The position numbers and the translations under genes are program-made. From NCBI GenBank assembly GCA_003852805.1, contig RDDY01000278.1, positions 1-7,504 of the forward strand: 7,504 nucleotides of DNA, read 5' to 3'. A model generated the notes under the pieces. That model ran no database searches. It saw only the letters and a list, made by a program, of their open reading frames with translations, and was not told where the DNA came from. The stretch's first letter is position 1. Every line of letters begins with the position of its first letter. This DNA is from Chryseobacterium sp. GTDB lineage: Bacteria > Bacteroidota > Bacteroidia > Flavobacteriales > Weeksellaceae. Shown here piece after piece: positions 1 to 5,109 of this stretch.

Positions 1-1
1 C

Positions 2-652
2 TTTGTGGTAGAAGACAAGATGATTATCTCCAACATTATCCCCGACCGCGCAGATGAGCAGGAAGCGTATCGAAAAATCTTTGAGCAAGTCGCTTGGCGT
101 GATATTATCAATCTGCCCGAATCTGCGCACGTGGAAGGCGGTGATGTCATCGTTTGGAATGATTTCCTTTTTGTGGGTGTCAGTTTCAGTGAAGACTACC
201 GCATGTACAAAACAGCCCGAACCAATGAGTACGCCTTGGAAATCTTGAAAGAATATTTCCCGAAGAAACGCATCATTGACCTCGACCTGATCAAAAACGA
301 TAAAGATCCCTACCGCGGCATTCTGCATTTGGACTGCACTTTTAACCCTGTGGGAGAAGACAAATGCATTATCTACAAGAACGGTTTTGTGGACGAGTCA
401 GATTACCGTCTCATCATCGATATCTTCGGCGAAGAAAACTGTTTCCATGTGAACGATGATGAAATGGTGGAAATGTTTCCGAATATTTTTTCCATCGCGC
501 CGGATGTAATCGTCTCCGACGGCAGTTTTACGAGACTGAACAACCATCTGCGCGATGAATGGGGATTTACCGTGGAGGAGATTCCGTATCGCGAAATATC
601 CAAGATGGGCGGCTTGTTGCGTTGTTCCACCATGCCGTTGGTTCGCGACTGA
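2..652 (+). CDS. Arginine deiminase/DDAH-like guanidino-modifying enzyme, C-terminal part (5' cut by window edge)
   Basis: This is a cytoplasmic pentein-fold enzyme of the amidinotransferase superfamily, which attacks the guanidinium carbon of arginine or its derivatives through a covalent Cys intermediate. Seen in the visible part: HVEGGD at 128-145, which in this superfamily supplies substrate-binding and catalytic acidic residues; HLDCTFNP with the probable catalytic His at 326-328; and GGLLRCSTMPLVR near the C-terminus with the probable nucleophile Cys at 623-625. The reading frame is open from base 2, so the GTG at 5 is an internal Val and not the start; full-length relatives are about 300 residues, so roughly the first 80-90 are missing. 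The stop TGA is at 650-652, 63 bp before ctlX, with no hairpin between, so cotranscription is possible. Arginine deiminase (giving citrulline) fits the neighbour best, but dimethylarginine hydrolase activity cannot be excluded by reading alone. Confidence 0.88.
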   Translation, partial: FVVEDKMIISNIIPDRADEQEAYRKIFEQVAWRDIINLPESAHVEGGDVIVWNDFLFVGVSFSEDYRMYKTARTNEYALEILKEYFPKKRIIDLDLIKNDKDPYRGILHLDCTFNPVGEDKCIIYKNGFVDESDYRLIIDIFGEENCFHVNDDEMVEMFPNIFSIAPDVIVSDGSFTRLNNHLRDEWGFTVEEIPYREISKMGGLLRCSTMPLVRD

Positions 653-693
653 TTCGGAACTACTTTCGGCTATCAATCCATCGATGTTTTATC

Positions 694-701
694 TATTTTT
701 G
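694..701 (+). promoter_or_regulatory. Possible -7 promoter element (TATTTTTG) before ctlX
   Basis: The octamer TATTTTTG matches the Bacteroidota sigma-ABfr -7 consensus TAnnTTTG exactly and ends 14 nt before the ctlX ATG. I see no TTG at the expected -33 spacing (17-23 nt upstream); the nearest resemblance is TTC at 665-667. The stretch 702-715 is A-rich, as is usual for translation starts in this phylum, and has no Shine-Dalgarno sequence. A chance match in AT-rich DNA is quite possible. Confidence 0.35.
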
Positions 702-715
702 CAAAAAATATAACC

Positions 716-1639
716 ATGCAAAGTACCAACTGCATACTGATGATAGAGCCGGTCAATTTTGGCTTTAACCCTCAGACCGCTGTCAACAATTATTTCCAAA
801 CCAACGACACGCACAGGGCAACCCAAGAAAAAGCCTTGGCAGAGTTCAACGCCTTTGTCGATCTGCTGCGCAATAAAGGCATCAGTGTTTTTACGGTAAA
901 AGACACAGAGTCGCCGCATACGCCCGATTCTATTTTTCCGAATAACTGGGTAAGCTTCCACAAGAACGGTACGGTCTGCCTGTACCCCATGTTTGCCGAG
1001 AACCGTAGATTGGAGCGTCGAGAGGATATTTTGAAAAACATCGAGGACCTCGGCTTTATGATCAATGAGATTGTCGACTATTCGCCGGCAGAAAAAGAAG
1101 GGAAGTTTTTGGAAAGCACCGGCAGTATGATTCTGGACCACGATTACAAAATAGCTTACGGTACGGTTTCCCTGCGTTTGGATGAGGAACTGTTCCGCAA
1201 ATGGTGTGCAGAGTTCAACTATAAACCCGTCGTTTTCCATGCCAATCAAACGGTTGACGGTGAGCGTCTGCCCATATATCATACCAACGTAATGATGTGT
1301 GTGGGTTCTCACTACGCCGTCATCTGCATGGACAGCATAGACGATCCCGCCGAGCGCGAATTGGTGGACAGGACGTTGAGCGAGTCCAAAAAAGAGATCA
1401 TCACCATTACCGAAGAGCAGATGAACCGATTTGCAGGAAATATGTTGGAGGTCAGAAATGATGAAGGCAAACTATTCTTGGTAATGAGTGATAGTGCTTA
1501 CCGCAGCTTGACACCCGATCAAATCCGAAAAATCGAAGCACATGCCGAGATTATTCATCCTGACCTGCATACTATTGAGACCAATGGCGGTGGCAGTGCG
1601 CGCTGTATGATGGCGGAGATTTTCCTGCCGCGCAAATAA
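716..1639 (+). CDS. ctlX: Citrulline utilization hydrolase CtlX (amidinotransferase superfamily)
   Basis: This 307-residue cytoplasmic protein is full length for the CtlX family, which is annotated as hydrolysing citrulline to ornithine, CO2 and ammonia (citrulline ureidase). The family hallmarks are visible: the N-terminal ILMIEPVNFGFN (residues 7-18), PDSIFPNNW (70-78), FLESTGSM (131-138, Glu133 in the place of the superfamily acidic residue), YHTNVMM with probable catalytic His189, and NGGGSARCMMAEI near the C-terminus with probable nucleophile Cys297. The ATG at 716 is chosen because MQSTNxILMI is how I recall family members starting, and an A-rich leader precedes it. My memory of relatives has MIRP where this protein has MIEP at residue 11; that is unchecked. 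It follows a second pentein enzyme on the same strand and faces the receptor gene convergently. The family call is firm; the substrate is taken from the family. Confidence 0.9.
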   Translation: MQSTNCILMIEPVNFGFNPQTAVNNYFQTNDTHRATQEKALAEFNAFVDLLRNKGISVFTVKDTESPHTPDSIFPNNWVSFHKNGTVCLYPMFAENRRLERREDILKNIEDLGFMINEIVDYSPAEKEGKFLESTGSMILDHDYKIAYGTVSLRLDEELFRKWCAEFNYKPVVFHANQTVDGERLPIYHTNVMMCVGSHYAVICMDSIDDPAERELVDRTLSESKKEIITITEEQMNRFAGNMLEVRNDEGKLFLVMSDSAYRSLTPDQIRKIEAHAEIIHPDLHTIETNGGGSARCMMAEIFLPRK

Positions 1640-1673
1640 AGCCTCGGCTATTGGCTCGTTCTTATCAGTAACA

Positions 1674-1706
1674 TTGTCATTCCGCTGAAGGAGAAATCTC
1701 AACAAA
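1674..1706. repeat. Degenerate intergenic repeat-like element (TTGTCATTCCG...AATCTCAAC)
   Basis: The segment begins TTGTCATTCCG and ends GAGAAATCTCAACA. This resembles a short intergenic repeat (TGTCATTC...GAATCTC type) that I recall as scattered between genes in Chryseobacterium and other Bacteroidota. It lies at a convergent gene junction, the usual location, and contains the small palindrome GAGA-AA-TCTC at 1691-1700. There is only one copy in this window, so its repeat status rests on memory and not on comparison here. Confidence 0.4.
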
Positions 1707-1711
1707 GCAGA

Positions 1712-1738
1712 AATGCCATCCGCAAAACAGATGGCATT
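1712..1738. terminator. Hairpin between convergent ctlX and receptor genes, probable bidirectional terminator
   Basis: AATGCCATC (1712-1720) and GATGGCATT (1730-1738) form a perfect 9-bp stem with a 9-nt loop. It lies 73 nt after the ctlX stop and about 30 nt after the receptor stop on the other strand. Neither side has a long T tract; the minus strand continues TTTCTGCTTTG, which is the better of the two. Termination in either direction is therefore likely but unproven. Confidence 0.6.
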
Positions 1739-1767
1739 CTTAGTAAAAATATAATATGAAGTGGGTT

Positions 1768-3984
1768 TTAATTTCCGGTTCTTGATTTAATATCATCCAC
1801 CGCGCTGTCCATTTTCCGGACCTTCTGCAGTTTCTGGTTGCCGAAGTTGTAGGTAAGGCTCAGTGTGGCGCGACGGCTGTATTGGTACTGATCTACACTG
1901 TTGAAGTTGCCGCTGTCCTGCAGATCATAAATCTTGATACGCATGGTTTTCAGCACATCGCGGAGGTCAATCGCGAAGGTCCAGTTGTTCCACATTTTTT
2001 TGAGCGACAGATCCAGCGACTGTAGTGGTTCCAAAGTTCCGAGATCAGCGCGGGAAGTGCCCAGATAGAAATAATTGATGCCGAGGTACCAGTCTTTCTT
2101 GGAAGATAGGCGGACGTTGTTGTTAAGCTGAAGGAAAGGCGTCGCCCGAGTGTAATCAAAAACAAAAGGCTCGAATTTCTCATTGGTAATCGGGTCGGTA
2201 TCCACGGCGCCGTTGAAGCTGTTCACTTGCAGGCCCACCACATAGTTTGCCGTCCAGATCTGCTTGAAGAATGCCTTGTTCATACCGATGTTCAGCGCGA
2301 AGTTATTCTCGGTTCCGTAGTTGGTGCGGATGTAGCGCAAAGTGTTCACGCCGTCTTCCGCCTTCTGTAGCGGCACTTGGGTAATGGCATCCTTGGTAAA
2401 TGAGTTTTGAACCTGTAGGAAATAGGCATTTTTGTACATATACATCAGCTCGTTGTTATAGACCGACGAAGCCTTCATAAACGGATTGTTCTGGATATAG
2501 TTGACCGGCGTCAGATAAACGCGCACCGGGTTGATTTCCCAGAAACTCGGTCTGCGCACGCGGCTGGTGAAAGCATACGAGAGCGAGTTATTGTTGTTGA
2601 TATTGTAGTTGACACTCGCCGAGGGCAGGAAATCGGTGTTTCTCCGCGAGACATTGATATCGGTACCGAGGATTTCTCCGTAGCTGTTTGTGAATTCCAT
2701 ACGTGCGCCGATCTTAGCCGAAATCTTCTCTGCAAACGTCTTCTCAAGGTTCAGGTACAACCCGCCGATCTTCTCATCATATACAAAATGATTGCTCTGG
2801 TTCTCGTCTTTCTCGAATTGGCCGGTACTCAGATTGAGCTTTTCAAAATAAGTGTCGTTGTCGGTTTTGGTCTTGTTGAAATTACCGCCTGCGCCCAGTG
2901 TGAAGCCGTCGAACACTTTGGCAAAATCAGCCGTTCCCGAGAAGTTGTCCACCTTCTGCGGGGTGCTCTGGTTGAATTGTGACGCCAGATTTATCAGTTC
3001 GTTTTGCGCAGTCACATTCTCGGCGATATTGGTGTTGGTCTCGCTTTTATCGTAGCGCAGGTAGGCGCCGTTCAGGTTCAGCCTGCTGCTGTTGTCGTCC
3101 AGCTTGGCTTCATAATTTAGGTTAAACGACTGGTTCCGGCTGTTCTCCTTGCCGTTGTTCCGCGAGCGGTTGTAGGTGGTTTGCCATTGGTTGTTCTCGT
3201 CCAAAAAGCGTACGGTATTGAAAAAGTCGGACACTTGGCACGGCGACTTGCCGGACCAAAAATTATAGCTGAAGCCCAAGTTTTGTTTGTCGGTCAAGGC
3301 ATAATCCAAGTTTACATAACCGCCGAGGTTACGGCTCTCGTTTTCCACCATACCGACAGAGGTGTTTGTGCCGGTGGCGTTGCCGTTCATCAACACATAG
3401 TCTTGCGGCCGGATATTGTCACTGTAGCTGAGGCTGGCGCTGGTGCCGAACTTCCCTTTGCGGTAGTTGATGCTTCCTGACGCGGCCTGACTGTTGTATT
3501 TTGTTTGGCTGTTGGAAAGTCTCAGGTTGCCGTTGGTTCCGTCGGAGGTTTTCTTTTTTAAAATGATGTTGATGACACCTTCCGAACTTTCGACATCGAA
3601 CTCACTGCCGGGCAATGTGATGACTTCTATTTTGGCGATATTCTCCGCCGGCGTATTCTTCAGGAAAGCTTCCAAAGCGTCGGCGTTCATACGGCTTCTT
3701 CGCCCGTCGATGTAGATTACCGCATTGTTCTTGCCGGCAATTTTTAATGTTTTGTCATCGGTGGAAGAGACCAAAGGTGTCTCTTTCAAAAGGTTAAAAG
3801 CTGTGTTTCCTTTTGCAATCGGCGAAGCGGCCACATCGTAAACCAGTCGATCGGATTTCTTCTGAAATACTTTCTTGGTAAGAACCACCTCTTCCAAACT
3901 TTTGGCAGATTTTGTGGAATCTGTTTGTTGTGCATTGAAGAAAAGACCGGTGAGCAGTCCGCAGGAGATCATTATTTTTTTCAT
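1768..3984 (-). CDS. TonB-dependent outer-membrane receptor, OMP_b-brl_3 type
   Basis: This 738-residue protein is predicted to be an outer-membrane beta-barrel that takes up a ligand with energy from TonB/ExbBD. The start shows a Sec signal peptide (MKKIMISCGLLTGLFFNAQ, cleavage near residue 19). A TonB-box-like EEVVLTKK follows at 31-38, then a plug domain at about 40-145 including VIYIDGR (89-95) and IEVITLPGSEFD...GVINIILKKK (119-145). The rest has alternating aromatic and polar strands, many Asn/Ser/Thr turns and an RVRRPSFWEINP segment typical of this barrel family. A charged tail of about 20 residues follows the last strand (SLTYNFG). Many Bacteroidota relatives carry a CarboxypepD_reg-like domain before the plug; this one goes straight from signal peptide to plug. 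No SusD partner, anti-sigma factor or transporter gene lies beside it, so the ligand is unknown. The ATG at 3984 is the start because it places the signal peptide at the N-terminus. Confidence 0.92.
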   Translation of the reverse strand: MKKIMISCGLLTGLFFNAQQTDSTKSAKSLEEVVLTKKVFQKKSDRLVYDVAASPIAKGNTAFNLLKETPLVSSTDDKTLKIAGKNNAVIYIDGRRSRMNADALEAFLKNTPAENIAKIEVITLPGSEFDVESSEGVINIILKKKTSDGTNGNLRLSNSQTKYNSQAASGSINYRKGKFGTSASLSYSDNIRPQDYVLMNGNATGTNTSVGMVENESRNLGGYVNLDYALTDKQNLGFSYNFWSGKSPCQVSDFFNTVRFLDENNQWQTTYNRSRNNGKENSRNQSFNLNYEAKLDDNSSRLNLNGAYLRYDKSETNTNIAENVTAQNELINLASQFNQSTPQKVDNFSGTADFAKVFDGFTLGAGGNFNKTKTDNDTYFEKLNLSTGQFEKDENQSNHFVYDEKIGGLYLNLEKTFAEKISAKIGARMEFTNSYGEILGTDINVSRRNTDFLPSASVNYNINNNNSLSYAFTSRVRRPSFWEINPVRVYLTPVNYIQNNPFMKASSVYNNELMYMYKNAYFLQVQNSFTKDAITQVPLQKAEDGVNTLRYIRTNYGTENNFALNIGMNKAFFKQIWTANYVVGLQVNSFNGAVDTDPITNEKFEPFVFDYTRATPFLQLNNNVRLSSKKDWYLGINYFYLGTSRADLGTLEPLQSLDLSLKKMWNNWTFAIDLRDVLKTMRIKIYDLQDSGNFNSVDQYQYSRRATLSLTYNFGNQKLQKVRKMDSAVDDIKSRTGN

Positions 3985-4018
3985 GGTTACCTATTTTTAA
4001 AGTTAGAACCTTGTATAA

Positions 4019-4042
4019 CAAAGTAGTTTATCTATAAGACAA
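4019..4042 (-). promoter_or_regulatory. Weak candidate promoter for the TonB-dependent receptor
   Basis: Read on the minus strand, TACTTTG (4025-4019) resembles the Bacteroidota -7 element TAnnTTTG with one spacer base missing, and a TTG (4042-4040) lies 14 nt upstream, shorter than the usual 17-23. It would give a leader of roughly 30 nt before the ATG at 3984. The match is imperfect in both box and spacing, so this is only the best candidate I could find. Confidence 0.25.
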
Positions 4043-4050
4043 CCGAATGT

Positions 4051-4064
4051 TGTAAATCGTTACA
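4051..4064. promoter_or_regulatory. Dyad TGTAA-N4-TTACA upstream of the receptor gene, possible operator
   Basis: TGTAA (4051-4055) and TTACA (4060-4064) form a perfect dyad around ATCG. It sits 67 nt upstream of the receptor start and about 26 nt upstream of the weak -7 candidate, a plausible place for a regulator to bind. The right half overlaps the left arm of the longer inverted repeat at 4062-4094. No regulator gene is nearby, so the binding protein is unknown, and a short dyad in AT-rich DNA may be chance. Confidence 0.3.
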
Positions 4065-4094
4065 TCAAAACTGAAATAATTTTTATTTTGATGT
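4062..4094. repeat. 9-bp perfect inverted repeat in the receptor upstream region
   Basis: ACATCAAAA (4062-4070) and TTTTGATGT (4086-4094) are exact reverse complements separated by 15 AT-rich bases. The arms extend to TTACATC and GATGTTAA if one bulged base is allowed. It lies between the operon terminator (4113-4143) and the receptor gene, where no coding sequence is present. It could be a cruciform or hairpin, part of a regulatory site, or a weak second terminator; the sequence does not decide. Confidence 0.5.
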
Positions 4095-4112
4095 TAAGAT
4101 GCAGATTATCAG

Positions 4113-4143
4113 CAATAAAAAAATCCGCTACGATGCGGATTTT
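4113..4143 (-). terminator. Rho-independent terminator of the recJ-nadD-DUF3817 operon
   Basis: On the minus strand AAAATCCGC (4143-4135), a 6-nt loop and GCGGATTTT (4128-4120) form a perfect 9-bp stem that runs into seven T residues and further AT-rich sequence. It begins 28 nt after the stop of the DUF3817 gene and points away from it. This is a textbook intrinsic terminator and separates the operon from the receptor gene. Confidence 0.88.
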
Positions 4144-4171
4144 ATACTTTAAATAGACTTGAAATGATTGT

Positions 4172-4513
4172 TTAATCTTCTTTCCTGTCCTTTTTCGCCA
4201 GCGATTTCTCTATCCAAACGGTGGCGAAAGGAAAGAGCGAGGCGAGTAGTGCGAAGACGAAATCTTCATCATCCCAATTGTAAATCTTGCGCGCCGGCAG
4301 ACACATAACTAGATACAGCACGAAGAACAGTCCGTGTATATTGCCGACGATGATAATAAAAATAGTGCTCCACAGCTCCTCGGGGAAGTATCGCTTGAAC
4401 GGTATGGCCAAAAAGTAGAGAAAGAAGCACGTGATGGCTTCTGCCACAGCTACCTGCTTAAACCATTGGATGAGTTTTTCCTCCGGATATTTATCAAAAA
4501 ACTTTGTTATCAT
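4172..4513 (-). CDS. DUF3817 family small integral membrane protein
   Basis: This 113-residue protein has three predicted transmembrane helices at about residues 18-39, 48-72 and 84-101, with polar ends and a lysine/arginine-rich C-terminus (KSLAKKDRKED). It matches my memory of the DUF3817 (YdzA-like) pattern: an amphipathic start leading into FKQVAVAEAITCFFLYF, a conserved HG pair within the second helix (residues 60-61), and an FPFATVWIEK motif near the end. The biochemical function of the family is not known. The ATG lies only 1 nt after the nadD stop (TAA, one base, ATG), so it is probably translated by coupling to nadD, and it is the last gene before a strong terminator. Length is normal for the family. 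The family call is fairly sure; I offer no function. Confidence 0.82.
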   Translation of the reverse strand: MITKFFDKYPEEKLIQWFKQVAVAEAITCFFLYFLAIPFKRYFPEELWSTIFIIIVGNIHGLFFVLYLVMCLPARKIYNWDDEDFVFALLASLFPFATVWIEKSLAKKDRKED

Positions 4514-4514
4514 T

Positions 4515-5099
4515 TTATTTGTAAAAATTACTGCTGTCCAAATAGTCGAACACTTCGGGCGGCAGCATCGGGCGCACGTTTTGTCCGTTGCGAATCATCT
4601 GTCTGATCTCCGTGGCAGACAGTTCTATGACGGGCGCCTTTACCTGCTGAATGTTCTTGTGTTGCAAATAAGGAATCGCCTTGTCTACATCGGTAAAGAT
4701 ACGAGGATAAACAATGATCTGATGTCGCGCGATCAACTGCTCATAGTTCTTCCATTTGCGCAGACTCGCCAGATTGTCCTCGCCCATGATCAGACTGAAA
4801 CTGTGTTGCGGGTGTTTCTCCTTCAGATAAGCAAGCGTATCGACGGTATAGGACGGTCTCGGCAACGAGAACTCCACATCGCTGGCGCGCATTCTGGGGT
4901 AATTGCCGATGGCCAGATTCACCATTTCCAATCGGTTGTAGTCTTTCAGCAGAGACTTTTTTTCTTTCAGCGGATTTTGCGGACTGACGACAAACCAAAG
5001 CTCCTCCATATCGGACAGTTCCAAAATGTAGTTGGCCAAGATAAGGTGACCGATGTGTATGGGATTGAACGACCCGAAAAATAAACCTGTTTTCTTCAC
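4515..5099 (-). CDS. nadD: Nicotinate-nucleotide adenylyltransferase
   Basis: NadD joins nicotinate mononucleotide and ATP to give deamido-NAD, a cytoplasmic step shared by de novo and salvage NAD synthesis. Seen: the nucleotidyltransferase motif GSFNPIHIGH (residues 9-18 from the chosen start), SPQNPLK (39-45), SYTVDTL (83-89), GEDNL (106-110) and the C-terminal SATEIR (161-166), the counterpart of ISSTxxR. I choose the GTG at 5099 (protein starts MKKTGLFFGS, 194 residues), because family members start a few residues before this motif and the GTG lies 10 nt after the recJ stop. An in-frame ATG at 5141 would add 14 residues (MSCKPVPYNIKNPS), with no family resemblance, and overlap recJ by 32 nt. 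It is the middle gene of the recJ-nadD-DUF3817 operon. Confidence 0.93.
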   Translation of the reverse strand: MKKTGLFFGSFNPIHIGHLILANYILELSDMEELWFVVSPQNPLKEKKSLLKDYNRLEMVNLAIGNYPRMRASDVEFSLPRPSYTVDTLAYLKEKHPQHSFSLIMGEDNLASLRKWKNYEQLIARHQIIVYPRIFTDVDKAIPYLQHKNIQQVKAPVIELSATEIRQMIRNGQNVRPMLPPEVFDYLDSSNFYK

Positions 5100-5109
5100 C
5101 GACGGATTT

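Noticed and set aside
5..7. GTG at position 5 as a start codon for the first gene
   Set aside because: The frame is open to the window edge and the protein lacks the N-terminal part of its fold, so this is an internal codon of a truncated gene.
689..1312. Minus-strand open frame of 207 codons opposite ctlX
   Set aside because: It is antisense to a full-length, motif-complete CtlX; no independent evidence for coding.
2588..2610. Repeated ttgttgttg-like run in the receptor gene
   Set aside because: It encodes the Asn-rich turn YNINNNNS of the barrel, common in this family; not a functional DNA repeat.
4011..4021. TTGT-ATA-ACAA dyad near the receptor start
   Set aside because: Arms of only 4 bp in AT-rich DNA; expected by chance. 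It overlaps the weak -7 candidate but adds no separate support.
4431..5084. Plus-strand open frame of 217 codons opposite nadD
   Set aside because: It is antisense to nadD and to the start of the DUF3817 gene, with no recognisable motif; the minus-strand genes explain the region fully.
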